DNA of 22,794 nucleotides, taken from NCBI GenBank assembly GCA_046539045.1, contig JBKHHU010000037.1, forward strand, positions 1 to 22,794, read 5' to 3'. The notes below the pieces were generated by a model. It was not told the DNA's origin. It ran no database searches and worked only from the letters and a program-made list of their open reading frames with translations. The DNA is from JBKHHU01 sp046539045 (GTDB lineage: Bacteria; Planctomycetota; Phycisphaerae; SM23-33). Shown piece by piece: positions 1 to 7,837 of the stretch (position 1 is the first letter of the stretch; each line of letters opens with the position of its first letter). Position numbers and translations under genes: made by a program.

Positions 1-308
1 CCGCCAGTCGGCGATGGGCTGATGTAGTAGTGCGAGAGCCTGTCCCCGTCCAGCAGGAAGTGCAGGCCGGCGCCCATCGGGGCCGACGCAACCGGCACGC
101 CCACCAGCGCCTTGTCCGGCGTCAGGAGCCTCCACCTGCTCTTGCCCGGTTCAAGGTGGGCGACCTTGAACTTCTGCTCCACCTGATCGCTGCGGATCAG
201 CCAGACTCCCTGCTCATTCCCGGAGAATGTATAGCTCTGGGCGGCTGCCGTAGATGTCAGACACGCCGCAAGCAGCAAACTGATTACAAACAAACGCGGA
301 AACTTCAC
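1..308 (-). CDS. Secreted or lipoprotein of unknown function, N-terminal part only
   Basis: The reading frame opens with GTG at 308-306 and runs off the window edge after 102 codons, so only the N-terminus is visible. The GTG overlaps the stop of the upstream lipoprotein gene as GTGA (308-305), which implies translational coupling. The first residues, MKFPRLFVISLLLAAC, form a basic n-region and hydrophobic core. LAAC at residues 13-16 fits a lipobox, while the later TAAAQS could be a signal peptidase I site, so whether it is a lipoprotein is undecided. The mature part looks beta-rich (for example VWLIRSDQVEQKFKVAHLE) and has no motif I recognise. Its context is an envelope-protein operon with the lipoprotein before it. 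The coding call is fairly sure because of the overlap and signal peptide; the function is unknown. Confidence 0.7.
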   Translation of the reverse strand, partial: MKFPRLFVISLLLAACLTSTAAAQSYTFSGNEQGVWLIRSDQVEQKFKVAHLEPGKSRWRLLTPDKALVGVPVASAPMGAGLHFLLDGDRLSHYYISPSPTG

Positions 309-1333
309 CGGGAGTTACCTCCGTCGGGTGCGACGCGGTAGATACTGTCCACCGCATGGAACTTCTCGGCGGGCCATTTGGGCAGATTGCTTCGAAAACC
401 CGTGGCTGCCTCGGGATCCCACCGGTCTTCCGTTGTCATTTTGCTGAGTTTGATCTGGATTTTGCTGACGGCAGGCGCTTTGCGATCGCCTTTCCATTCG
501 ATGGTGATCTTCGTGGGCATCATCGGCGGGGTTTCGGGTTCTTCCGTCTGCAGGTCCAGCAACTCGATCGCTTCATACTCGCTCATCTCTGCAACCATCA
601 CGACGTTCCCGTTCGGATCGAGAAACTCCGTCCGGAAGGGCCGCCGCGCCTCGGTGTCACTCCAGCGGTAGTACATCTTCCTTTTGAAGAGAATCCGGTC
701 GGTCACGGGTTGCCTGCCGATGTAGGTCAGCACGTATGCGTCGTTGCGTTTGACGTAGAACGGAGCCGGTCCCTCCGGGTCGCAGCGGGTGTCCATCCAG
801 AGTGCCGGCAGACGGGTCAGGTCGCCCGGGAGCGAATCGACACCCAGAACGCCTACAAGCTGCGTGGGATCCAGCGGGATATCGCCGGTAAGCCCCGGTG
901 CGCCGGCCAACTGCGTGCTGCCGTACCAGACCCCCTGGTTGTCACCGTAGTTGATCTTGAAGTAGTACGTTTCCTCGGCCGCACTGATTCCCAGGCGGAA
1001 CACCTCCTGGCCGGTCTCCCTGACAAGCAGGAGAAAATCGTCCGGAGCGGCTGCGGTCTGTCCGGGTCGATACAGGAGCAGTCCGTTCGGGCTGGCAAGG
1101 GAACTCGTGGAGCCCCAGGTAAACGGCAGGCCGCCCGGCAGGCGAAATGTCACCGCGACTTTCGCCCGCGACCAGAGTCGCGGTACCGCCTCCGCATTGG
1201 CGTTGTGCTCCTGGATGATCTGCTCGAGTCCTACCGCGTCGGTCGGGCAGGACACGCATCCGGTCAGAATCGCAGCCAACAGCATCCCCACCGCACCCGT
1301 CGCCACCGCGCGAGTTTTTCCGGATTCCATCAT
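305..1333 (-). CDS. Lipoprotein, possibly LolA/LolB-like fold, 342 aa
   Basis: I start this gene at the ATG at 1333-1331, which overlaps the stop of the preceding gene as ATGA. An in-frame extension further upstream lies wholly inside that gene and is not needed. The N-terminus MMESGKTRAV is followed by a hydrophobic stretch and the lipobox LTGC, with Cys26 as the predicted lipidation site, so the protein should be membrane-anchored outside the cytoplasm. The mature part begins with a helix (IIQEHNANAEAVPRLWSRAK) and continues as alternating beta-type segments such as TYYFKINYGDNQGVWYGS. This resembles the layout of planctomycete lipoproteins related to the LolA/LolB lipoprotein carriers, but that link is inference from pattern only. 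It is co-transcribed with a zinc-ribbon-like protein upstream and another exported protein downstream. A catalytic role is not indicated. Confidence 0.8.
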   Translation of the reverse strand: MMESGKTRAVATGAVGMLLAAILTGCVSCPTDAVGLEQIIQEHNANAEAVPRLWSRAKVAVTFRLPGGLPFTWGSTSSLASPNGLLLYRPGQTAAAPDDFLLLVRETGQEVFRLGISAAEETYYFKINYGDNQGVWYGSTQLAGAPGLTGDIPLDPTQLVGVLGVDSLPGDLTRLPALWMDTRCDPEGPAPFYVKRNDAYVLTYIGRQPVTDRILFKRKMYYRWSDTEARRPFRTEFLDPNGNVVMVAEMSEYEAIELLDLQTEEPETPPMMPTKITIEWKGDRKAPAVSKIQIKLSKMTTEDRWDPEAATGFRSNLPKWPAEKFHAVDSIYRVAPDGGNSR

Positions 1334-1857
1334 AAATCCCCTTCGAGGATCGAGCCGAGCTGCCCACTGACCTCGGCGATCTTGTCCTCGTCCATGTGCG
1401 GGTCGATTACCCTGTGTATCTTCTGCGAACCTTTCAGCCGCATCAGCCACAGTTCGACTCCGTCGTCCCGCTTTTCCATTTTCTCGTATACCAGCAGTTT
1501 CTTCCGCATCAGTACCAGCGAGATCACGAAGCGGAAGCTTACCTTTGTTTCGTCGTCCGTGTCGCCAAGACGGTGGAAGAAGCTCAGCAGCAGTTCATCG
1601 TCGACGAACGTCTTCTTCTTTTCCCTCGGCTTGGGGACCTCCGCCTTCCAGATCCCGAACAGTTCATCGTCGCGGTCCTGGTTGTCCCGCTGGTTCCAGC
1701 ATTCCAGGCAGTAATCCTCGCGGGCAAACTGATCTTCGTCCTCATTCGGCTGGTCGATCACCCGAACGGTGGCCATGTATTCCTGTTCCGGCTGGAACTT
1801 CTCTTGGCAGGAAACGCACGCGCCGGCGGTCTTTGAGATATTGTATTCTTTCGCCAT
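1330..1857 (-). CDS. Conserved hypothetical with CxxC/CxxC zinc-ribbon-like N-terminus, 175 aa
   Basis: ATG at 1857-1855 is preceded by CAGGAAGT, a good ribosome-binding site. Residues 14-17 (CVSC) and 50-53 (CLEC) form a paired-cysteine knuckle likely to bind one zinc. An acidic linker lies between them (DQPNEDEDQFAREDY). The C-terminal part is highly charged with a hydrophobic helix (VSFRFVISLVLMRKKLLVYE) and no signal peptide, so it should be cytoplasmic. I do not recognise a named family with certainty; small proteins of this design are familiar from planctomycete genomes. The stop overlaps the start of the lipoprotein gene (ATGA), suggesting coordinated synthesis with an envelope protein. 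Possible roles include regulation or assembly, but nothing in the sequence decides between them. Confidence 0.8.
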   Translation of the reverse strand: MAKEYNISKTAGACVSCQEKFQPEQEYMATVRVIDQPNEDEDQFAREDYCLECWNQRDNQDRDDELFGIWKAEVPKPREKKKTFVDDELLLSFFHRLGDTDDETKVSFRFVISLVLMRKKLLVYEKMEKRDDGVELWLMRLKGSQKIHRVIDPHMDEDKIAEVSGQLGSILEGDL

Positions 1858-1943
1858 ACTTCCTGACGGTTTGGGTTTCTTGCCGGCGATCGGTATCGGT
1901 CGGGCGGCTGGCTATCGGCTGATTGCGGTATTCTCCAAAACCG

Positions 1944-2576
1944 TCAGCATCCCAGAGCGGCGGCCCCGTTCTTCTCCACGGTCTGGAAGAGGTCCTTTGC
2001 CTTGTCCACATCGTTCTGGCTGGACTGCAGCAGTTCCCGCGCGGTGTCCTTGTCGGACATCGAACCGGTGTTGACCATCACGTTGTAATGGCACATGCTG
2101 CAGACCGCCGACAGCAAGGCCGCACCGGCCATCAGGTCGGTGATCAACCAGCGATTGCACCTGCCGTCGGACATCACCGCGAAATCCTCCAGCACCGCCA
2201 GAGAGATCTTGCAGAGCTCTCTGGGCACGTTAACGGCCGCGGCGGTGGCAGTGTCCATCCTGGCCGCCTTTTCCGGGCCTTCCGGAAGCGAACTGGTTTC
2301 CTGGTACAGCTTGAAAGCTTCCATGTCCTCCACCACCAGCCGCTCCATCATCTCGCGCGACTTGTTCAGGCGCTGGGCAAGATGCTCGAGATACTCCTGG
2401 TGCTCGGCGTATTTCTTCTTGCCAAGGGTGAAGTTCAAGCTCATGTGACCCAAGGCCGTGCCGAGCGCGCCGACGGCTCCGGCCACCGAACCTCCACCGG
2501 GGGTGGGGCTCTTGGCCGCTACGGCGGCAGTGAAATCCAGCACGTTCAGGAACAGGGGATTCTCATTCGGGGTCAT
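1944..2576 (-). CDS. Cyclodeaminase/cyclohydrolase family protein (FTCD C-terminal domain type), 210 aa
   Basis: The motif SPTPGGGSVAG near the N-terminus is the hallmark of the formiminotransferase-cyclodeaminase C-terminal domain, also found stand-alone as methenyltetrahydrofolate cyclohydrolase (FchA). These all-helical enzymes act on one-carbon tetrahydrofolates: formimino-THF to methenyl-THF with ammonia release, or methenyl-THF to formyl-THF. The protein is one helical domain of the usual length, without the formiminotransferase half, and no histidine-degradation gene is nearby, so a cyclohydrolase-like role is as likely as cyclodeaminase. I chose the ATG at 2576-2574, preceded by GGAAAGGCCAGAC. 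An in-frame GTG at 2636 would add 20 basic residues ahead of the usual domain start. The gene lies 72 bases downstream of a response regulator and 86 bases before the zinc-ribbon gene. The family assignment is firm; the reaction is not. Confidence 0.85.
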   Translation of the reverse strand: MTPNENPLFLNVLDFTAAVAAKSPTPGGGSVAGAVGALGTALGHMSLNFTLGKKKYAEHQEYLEHLAQRLNKSREMMERLVVEDMEAFKLYQETSSLPEGPEKAARMDTATAAAVNVPRELCKISLAVLEDFAVMSDGRCNRWLITDLMAGAALLSAVCSMCHYNVMVNTGSMSDKDTARELLQSSQNDVDKAKDLFQTVEKNGAAALGC

Positions 2577-2648
2577 GTCTGGCCTTTCCGAATTCTTCCG
2601 AATTACTCTTTTCAGTTTGTCGGGATGGATCGACACAGCGGCTGTCGG

Positions 2649-3128
2649 CTACTGGTCGCTCTTGCCGCCGGACGAGCTTTCGATCTCGTTGAGGTACGCC
2701 AGCGTGCGGTCCAGTTCGTTCTTGAGGTGCCGTACACGAAGCAGACTGCGGATGCGGGTGATCATCTCCAGGCGGTTGACGGGTTTGGTGATGAAATCGT
2801 CCGTTCCGGACTCCACGCCGCGTTCGATATCACTCAGCTCCGTCAGGGCGGTGACCATGATGATGGGGATATCTCGCGTTTCCGGGTCGCTTTTGAGCTT
2901 GCGGCAGACTTCGAACCCGCTCATGCGGGGCATCATGATGTCCAGAAGGATCAGGTCGGGCTGATCTTCCGCCACTTTTTCCAGCGCCTCAATCCCGTCG
3001 GTTGCGCTCTGGACTTCGCAGGGCAGATCTTCCAGATACGCCATCAGCAGTTCGAGATTCTGCGCGTTGTCGTCAACGACGAGAAGTGTGCTTTCTGCGA
3101 TCTTCGCATCGTCGGGCAGTTGCGTCAT
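2649..3128 (-). CDS. Single-domain CheY-like response regulator, 159 aa
   Basis: This is a receiver domain of about residues 13-132. It has the acidic pair D19-D20 (VVDDN), the phospho-acceptor D63 (LLDIMMP), the switch residue T93 (MVTAL) and the conserved K115 (TKPVN). No DNA-binding or enzymatic output domain follows. Instead a C-terminal helix with coiled-coil character (residues about 120-150, RIRSLLRVRHLKNELDRTL) resembles the linker that follows receivers in PleD-like proteins, so partner binding or dimerisation is the likely output. The partner kinase is not adjacent. The ATG at 3128-3126 is preceded by AGAGGACAGGCG, a good ribosome-binding site. It is the first gene of the minus-strand group, facing the divergent priA region, where I could not find a convincing minus-strand promoter. 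Confidence 0.92.
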   Translation of the reverse strand: MTQLPDDAKIAESTLLVVDDNAQNLELLMAYLEDLPCEVQSATDGIEALEKVAEDQPDLILLDIMMPRMSGFEVCRKLKSDPETRDIPIIMVTALTELSDIERGVESGTDDFITKPVNRLEMITRIRSLLRVRHLKNELDRTLAYLNEIESSSGGKSDQ

Positions 3129-3180
3129 CGCCTGTCCTCTCTGGTCGGTTGTTCGATGAGTTCGTGCGCCGGCCGTTCAG

Positions 3181-3205
3181 CGGATGCCTGTAGACTCCGC
3201 ATCCG
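3181..3205. repeat. Short inverted repeat in the divergent intergenic region
   Basis: Perfect 7-base arms CGGATGC (3181-3187) and GCATCCG (3199-3205) flank 11 bases. They sit about 50 bases ahead of the response-regulator start and 180 bases ahead of priA. The repeat could be an operator or a hairpin in the 5' leader of the minus-strand transcript. No matching regulator is in the window and a 7-base repeat can arise by chance. The remainder of 3129-3384 shows only the proposed priA promoter. Confidence 0.25.
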
Positions 3206-3347
3206 GGAAGATTCCAGCCGGTACGTCGGATTCCGTCTCAGGCCAAAGGGTACTTCGCCGGCGACCCAATATCAATAGCCCATGGCGACCGTTACCGCAG
3301 AGACGCCCCCAAACCGGGCCCGGCAGGAGTCTGTTGAGGCAAATCCG

Positions 3348-3376
3348 TTGGCCGCAGCCGCGTCAGATGCTATTCT
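3348..3376 (+). promoter_or_regulatory. Putative sigma-70 promoter for priA, leaderless
   Basis: TTGGCC (3348-3353), a 17-base spacer and TATTCT (3371-3376) preceded by TGC make an extended -10 promoter. Transcription would start near 3383-3385, that is at the priA ATG itself, giving a leaderless messenger. This agrees with the absence of a Shine-Dalgarno sequence before that ATG. The same TGC-TATTC core and spacer appear before the PfkB gene. It is a prediction from sequence only. Confidence 0.4.
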
Positions 3377-3384
3377 GTCCGCCT

Positions 3385-5631
3385 ATGGCAGGGAAGCTTT
3401 TCGGCAACTCGGACGCTCCTCAGACGACATCGTCGGATCAGCGCGTGGTCAGCGTCGCGGTCAACACCAACGTCTGGAGCAGCTACAGCTACGTCTGGCC
3501 GGATGGGCTGGGCTCTCCCGTGCTGGGCCAGAGGGTGCGCGTTCCGTTCGGCAGAGGCAACCGCACCACCATCGGATTCATCACTGCCGTCGACGCTGAA
3601 CGCGGCAGCCACCGTCTGAAAAAAGTGGCCGAGGTCATCGACAACGAGTCTCAGTTGGACCAGACGCTCTGGAAACTGGGCCAGTGGATCAACCGCTATT
3701 ACCTTACGCCGCTGGGAATGACGCTTGGCGCGATGATACCCTCTGCCGTCGGGAAACACCCTCCGCGGACCGAATCGGTCGTCTACCTCGATTCAGAACG
3801 TTCCGACTGGCCCAAAAGGCTCGGATCGAAGCAGCGAAAGGTGCTGGATGAACTGCTGGAGGCAAAGAAGCAGGGAATCGAGCCGCTTACGCTGGAGGAT
3901 CTGATGCATCATTCCGGCTGCTCGCGGGGCACAATCAAACGCTTGCGGTCACGCGAGCTGGTGCGAATGGGCACGCGGAAAGTCACTCTCCCCGAGATGA
4001 ACCAGGACGGGCAAGCCGCCCCGTTCGATCTCAACGACGCTCAGCAGGCGGCTCTGGAAAATATCGCTCCCAAATTGAACGACGAGTTCTCCGTGACGCT
4101 TCTGCACGGCGTGACCGGGTCCGGCAAAACGGAAGTCTACGTGCGGGCGATCCGCAAGGTGATTGACGAAGGCAAACAGGCGATCCTCCTGGTGCCGGAG
4201 ATCGCCTTGGCGACGCAGACACTGCAGCGGCTGGTGGAACGTCTTCCGCGGGTGGCGGTGCTGCACAGCGGTCTGACCGACAACCAGCGAAGCTTCTATT
4301 ATCGGCAGATCCGCGACGGGCATGCGAGCGTGGTGGTCGGCCCGCGAAGCGCTGTGTTCGCCCCGACGCGTAATCTCGGGTTGATCGTAGTCGATGAGGA
4401 GCACGAGTCCAGCTATAAACAGGACACCGCTCCGAGATACCACGGCCGGGATACCGCCGTCATGCGCGCCTCCATGGACAAGGTTCCGGTAATTCTTGGC
4501 TCGGCTACGCCGTCTCTGGAAAGCCTCCACAATGCCATGGAAGGACGGTATGCACTGGTTCGCCTGCCGGCGCGGGTCAGGGGGCTGACGATGCCCGCGC
4601 TGGAAATGGTTCACCTGAGAAAAGACCTCCAGCAGGGCAGAATCGAGCTATTGGGCGCCACTCTGACGCAACGAATGGCCGTGGCGCTGGATCGCGGGCA
4701 GCAGGTGATCCTCCTGATGAACCGCCGGGGATACGCCAGTTACGTCTTCTGCCCGAAATGCCACTGGACGTTCAATTGCGAGAATTGCACGCGGGCGATG
4801 GTGTTTCACCAGGCGACCCAACTGGCGACTTGTCATTACTGTCAATCGACCTCGGCCCTGCCGGAGTACTGCCCGGCGTGCCACGGCAAACTGGTGCTGT
4901 TCGGATATGGGATTCAGCGGATCGAGAACGAACTGGCCCGCAAGTTCCCCACTGCCGCCGTGGCTCGTATGGACAGTGATTCGATGACGTCCACCAAGCA
5001 GTTTGACAAGGTCCTGCAGTCCTTCGGCCGGGGAGAGGTCGACATTCTGCTGGGGACACAGATGGTGGCCAAGGGGCTGGACTTTCCGAATGTCTCGCTT
5101 GTGGGTATCGTCAGCGCCGATACCTCCCTGACCATTCCGGACTTCCGGGCTTCGGAGCGGACCTTCCAGTTGATCGTCCAGGTTGCGGGCAGGGCGGGCC
5201 GGGCGGAGATTCCCGGCCGGGTGGTCGTGCAGACGCTGTTCGCCGAAGAGCCCGCCATTCAGTACGCCCTCACCCACGATTACGACGGGTTCAGTCAGTA
5301 CGAACTGTCGCTCCGGAAAGAAGCAGGCCTGCCCCCGTTCTCGCGGATGGTGCGGTTCATCTGCCGACATCCCAAGGGCGAGACGGCCGAGGAAGCGGCA
5401 CGGCGCCTGAACATGACTTTGCGGGAGTCAATCCCTACCGGTCGAGCGGTGATCATCGGTCCTCAGCCAGCCGCGGTACAGCGCGTACGAAACCAGTTCC
5501 GGCATCAGCTTCTGCTGATCACGGACCGGCCGGGCTTCGTCCAGTCGCGCATCTTCCCGCAGATGGAAAGCCTCACCCGCCAGACCGCTGCGGAGATCAT
5601 CGCCGATGTGGACCCCATGCATCTGATGTAA
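3385..5631 (+). CDS. priA: Primosomal replication-restart helicase PriA, 748 aa
   Basis: PriA is the superfamily 2 helicase that recognises stalled or recombined forks and reloads the replicative helicase. The N-terminal 3'-DNA-binding domain is visible (VRVPFGRGNRTTIGF). A winged-helix region follows, then the helicase core with Walker A GVTGSGKTE near residue 242, Walker B DEEH near 337, and LGSATPSLES. The zinc-binding insertion of eight cysteines lies at about residues 455-505 (CPKC, CENC, CHYC, CPAC). The helicase C-terminal motifs follow (GTQMVAKGLDFPN, VAGRAGR). Length is typical. The frame is open upstream to 3184, but that stretch is low-complexity and unlike PriA. I chose ATG 3385 (MAGKLFGNSDAP) because PriA homology begins soon after and a -10 box sits 8 bases before it; ATG 3367 is the alternative. 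Identity is certain; the start is not. Confidence 0.96.
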   Translation: MAGKLFGNSDAPQTTSSDQRVVSVAVNTNVWSSYSYVWPDGLGSPVLGQRVRVPFGRGNRTTIGFITAVDAERGSHRLKKVAEVIDNESQLDQTLWKLGQWINRYYLTPLGMTLGAMIPSAVGKHPPRTESVVYLDSERSDWPKRLGSKQRKVLDELLEAKKQGIEPLTLEDLMHHSGCSRGTIKRLRSRELVRMGTRKVTLPEMNQDGQAAPFDLNDAQQAALENIAPKLNDEFSVTLLHGVTGSGKTEVYVRAIRKVIDEGKQAILLVPEIALATQTLQRLVERLPRVAVLHSGLTDNQRSFYYRQIRDGHASVVVGPRSAVFAPTRNLGLIVVDEEHESSYKQDTAPRYHGRDTAVMRASMDKVPVILGSATPSLESLHNAMEGRYALVRLPARVRGLTMPALEMVHLRKDLQQGRIELLGATLTQRMAVALDRGQQVILLMNRRGYASYVFCPKCHWTFNCENCTRAMVFHQATQLATCHYCQSTSALPEYCPACHGKLVLFGYGIQRIENELARKFPTAAVARMDSDSMTSTKQFDKVLQSFGRGEVDILLGTQMVAKGLDFPNVSLVGIVSADTSLTIPDFRASERTFQLIVQVAGRAGRAEIPGRVVVQTLFAEEPAIQYALTHDYDGFSQYELSLRKEAGLPPFSRMVRFICRHPKGETAEEAARRLNMTLRESIPTGRAVIIGPQPAAVQRVRNQFRHQLLLITDRPGFVQSRIFPQMESLTRQTAAEIIADVDPMHLM

Positions 5632-5677
5632 CAGGCGAAAGCCTTTGTAACTGCCCGGTAACGCTTGGAAAAACACC

Positions 5678-5706
5678 TTGACCACAGTCACCCGGGCGGG
5701 TACAAA
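5678..5706 (+). promoter_or_regulatory. Putative sigma-70 promoter for pheA
   Basis: TTGACC (5678-5683), a 17-base spacer and TACAAA (5701-5706) are close to consensus and correctly spaced, in the 137-base gap after priA. The predicted transcription start is near 5713, leaving a leader of about 55 bases. A small dyad TGAC-CACA-GTCA (5679-5690) overlaps the -35 box and could be a regulator site, though it is short. Confidence 0.55.
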
Positions 5707-5768
5707 GTTCCGTCTGCCCGGACTGCGCCGAGAGTTGCGCGCCCGTCCGATCGGCAACCAGCAGACAC

Positions 5769-6866
5769 ATGAGCGAGAACAGCGACAATAAACCCATAGA
5801 TCTACACGAGTTGCGAAAGCGGATCGACGAGCTGGATAAACAGATCGTCGAACGGCTTAATGCTCGTGCTGAAGTGGTAGTGGAAGTCGGCCGCACCAAG
5901 CAGGTTGACGGCACGCCCATTTATGCGCCCGATCGCGAGCAGGCGGTGCTGCGCCGGATCTCGGAGTTGAACAACGGTCCGCTGCCGCAGAAAACGCTGC
6001 AGGCGATCTATCGGGAGCTGATGAGCGGATCGTTCGCCCTGGAAAAGCCGTTGCGGATCGGCTATCTCGGACCCCAAGGCAGCTTTTCGCACCTGGCCAG
6101 TCAGCGCAAGTTTGGTGCTTCCGTGGAATACCGGCCGATGGCGGACATCCCCGCGGTGTTCGAGGAGGTCGCCCGCGGGCACTGCAATCTTGGGGTTGTT
6201 CCGGTCGAAAACAGCGTCGGGGGGGGCGTCATCGATACGCTTGACGCGTTCGTCGGCTCGTCGGTTCACATTTGTGCCGAAGTGCTGGTCGAGATTCACC
6301 ACAATCTGCTGGCCAACTGCCGTCCGGAAGAGATCAAAATTGTCGCATCCAAGCCGGAAGTGTTCGCCCAGTGCCGCAAATGGCTGAGTACCAGTCTTCA
6401 GAAGGTGGATCTTATCCCGGTGGCCAGCAGTTCGCGGGCGGCGGAGATGGCTTCCAACGAAACCGGCCTGGCCGCCATCGGCTCCACACTGGCCGCCGAT
6501 CTGTACGGGCTGAAGATCGTCTTCGCCAACATCGAAGACAATCCCAACAACATGACCCGGTTCTTCGTGATCTCGAGCCAGCCGGCCAGGCGAACCGGGA
6601 AAGACAAGACCTCCATCATGTTCTCGACGGCACACAAAGCCGGGGCGCTGGTGGAGGTGCTGAATGTGTTCGCCCGCCATGGGCTGAACCTGACGAACAT
6701 CGACACCCGGCCGTCCAAGCGACGGAACTGGGAGTACTACTTCTTCGCCGACACCGAGGGACACGGCGAAGATCCGAACCTTGCTGCAGCCCTGGAGGAA
6801 GCCCGCGATCATTGCGGGGAGATCCAGGTGCTGGGCAGCTATCCCCGGGCAGAGGAGCCTGTGTAA
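5769..6866 (+). CDS. pheA: Bifunctional chorismate mutase/prephenate dehydratase (P-protein), 365 aa
   Basis: The enzyme converts chorismate to prephenate and then to phenylpyruvate, the committed branch to phenylalanine, in the cytoplasm. An AroQ-type chorismate mutase domain covers about residues 10-92 (LRKRIDELDKQIVERLNAR and YAPDREQAVL). The prephenate dehydratase domain spans about 95-270, with GYLGPQGSFSH, VPVENSVGG and the catalytic-site TRF at 263-265. A C-terminal ACT domain (about 281-356) carries GALV (292-295). The phenylalanine-binding motif usually written ESRP reads IDTRP here (311-315), followed by WEYYFF. Length matches the family. It has its own promoter-like sequence, and a small hairpin follows the stop. 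The altered ACT motif might change feedback inhibition; that is inference. Confidence 0.96.
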   Translation: MSENSDNKPIDLHELRKRIDELDKQIVERLNARAEVVVEVGRTKQVDGTPIYAPDREQAVLRRISELNNGPLPQKTLQAIYRELMSGSFALEKPLRIGYLGPQGSFSHLASQRKFGASVEYRPMADIPAVFEEVARGHCNLGVVPVENSVGGGVIDTLDAFVGSSVHICAEVLVEIHHNLLANCRPEEIKIVASKPEVFAQCRKWLSTSLQKVDLIPVASSSRAAEMASNETGLAAIGSTLAADLYGLKIVFANIEDNPNNMTRFFVISSQPARRTGKDKTSIMFSTAHKAGALVEVLNVFARHGLNLTNIDTRPSKRRNWEYYFFADTEGHGEDPNLAAALEEARDHCGEIQVLGSYPRAEEPV

Positions 6867-6883
6867 GCCGCAGAGCAAACCGC

Positions 6884-6904
6884 TTCCGGCGCGAACGGCC
6901 GGAA
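6884..6904 (+). terminator. Hairpin after pheA, terminator-like without U-tract
   Basis: TTCCGGC (6884-6890), a 7-base loop and GCCGGAA (6898-6904) make a perfect 7-base-pair stem 17 bases after the pheA stop. The bases that follow (CGTCATAGACAG) are not T-rich, so it is not a classical intrinsic terminator. It may act as an mRNA 3'-end stabiliser or a leader structure for tpiA. Confidence 0.3.
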
Positions 6905-6960
6905 CGTCATAGACAGCTATCCAAAGAAAATGCAAGCTTGTACGTACGGAAGGAGACGGA

Positions 6961-7728
6961 ATGTCACGCAAACTTTTCATCGCTGGAAACTGGAAGATGA
7001 ATACCTCCAGCGCCGAGGGCGTTGAACTGGCCAAGGGATTGGCAGAGACCATCGGTTTGGTCGATGAGGTGGAGATGGCGGTCGCTCCGCCGTTCGTCTA
7101 CCTTGCAGCGATCAACGACGCGGTCAAGGGCACCAACATCGGCCTGTCCGCCCAGAACGTCTATACGGAAGACAACGGCGCCTTCACGGGTGAGGTCTCG
7201 ACTGCGATGCTGAAGGACGTCGGTTGTGAATACGTCATCCTGGGGCACAGCGAGCGTCGGCACGTCATCGGCGAAACGAACGAACTGATCAACAAGAAGG
7301 TGCTCAAGGCGCTTGCCGACGGGCTGCACGTGATTCTGTGTGTCGGCGAACTGCTGGAAGAACGTGAAGCGGGCAAGACCACCGATGTCGTCACTGAACA
7401 GGTGAAGATCGGCCTGGAGGGCGTGTCGGCCGACCAGGCAGAGAATCTGACCATCGCCTATGAACCGGTCTGGGCGATCGGGACCGGCAAGACCGCCAGC
7501 CCGGACCAAGCCCAGGAAGTGCACGCGATGATCCGCGGACTGCTTCGTGACAAGTTCGGCGACGATGCTGCCGATAATACCATCCGTATCCAGTACGGCG
7601 GGTCGGTCAAGCCGGGCAACGCTGCCGAGCTGCTGGGCCAGCCGGATGTCGACGGTGCCCTGGTTGGCGGGGCCGCATTGAAGGTCGATTCCTTCACGGC
7701 TATTGTGCAGGCAGGCCTAAACCAGTAA
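6961..7728 (+). CDS. tpiA: Triosephosphate isomerase, 255 aa
   Basis: This glycolytic TIM-barrel enzyme interconverts dihydroxyacetone phosphate and glyceraldehyde 3-phosphate. The active-site residues are all visible: N10 and K12 in AGNWKMN, the electrophile H96 in ILGHSERR, the catalytic base E168 in AYEPVWAIGTG, and the phosphate-binding IQYGGSVKPGNAAELL near the C-terminus. Length is typical for bacteria. ATG 6961 is preceded by GGAAGGAGACGGA, one of the strongest ribosome-binding sites in the window, in keeping with high expression. It sits between pheA and secG. Linkage of tpiA to secG is common in bacteria because the short secG often follows the glycolytic cluster. Confidence 0.98.
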   Translation: MSRKLFIAGNWKMNTSSAEGVELAKGLAETIGLVDEVEMAVAPPFVYLAAINDAVKGTNIGLSAQNVYTEDNGAFTGEVSTAMLKDVGCEYVILGHSERRHVIGETNELINKKVLKALADGLHVILCVGELLEEREAGKTTDVVTEQVKIGLEGVSADQAENLTIAYEPVWAIGTGKTASPDQAQEVHAMIRGLLRDKFGDDAADNTIRIQYGGSVKPGNAAELLGQPDVDGALVGGAALKVDSFTAIVQAGLNQ

Positions 7729-7761
7729 CCTGTCGGAATGTTGAATCAGCGCCGGTCCCTG

Positions 7762-7817
7762 GAGGGGAGACCCTCTGGGGAGACGGTGATCGCGTGATCT
7801 GTGCCCCGTTGCCGGGG
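7762..7817 (+). other. Structured leader between tpiA and secG
   Basis: Two small stem-loops lie in the 109-base gap. One is GAGGG-GAGA-CCCTC (7762-7775) with a GNRA-type loop. The other is CCCCG-TTGC-CGGGG (7804-7817), ending 20 bases before the secG start. Neither is followed by a T-run, so they are not classical terminators. They may shape the secG leader or tune the tpiA/secG ratio. I recognise no riboswitch class. Confidence 0.3.
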
Positions 7818-7837
7818 TAGCAAATGAGAGAGCGGTT

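Noticed and set aside
356..1714. A 452-codon plus-strand open frame across the lipoprotein and zinc-ribbon genes
   Set aside because: It is antisense to two genes with a lipobox, CxxC motifs and ribosome-binding sites, and it shows no domain of its own.
1923..3278. A 451-codon plus-strand open frame opposite the cyclodeaminase-like and response-regulator genes
   Set aside because: Both minus-strand genes have diagnostic motifs; the opposite frame is compositionally biased and crosses their intergenic gap.
3184..3384. N-terminal extension of PriA from upstream in-frame starts
   Set aside because: The extra 67 residues are low-complexity Arg/Pro-rich, do not resemble PriA, and contain the likely promoter.
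5633..5648. AGGC-GAAA-GCCT hairpin followed by TTGT after the priA stop
   Set aside because: The stem is only four base pairs with no real T-run, too weak to call a terminator.
5802..7052. A 416-codon minus-strand open frame opposite pheA
   Set aside because: pheA is complete and unambiguous on the plus strand; the antisense frame has no motif and is a composition artefact.
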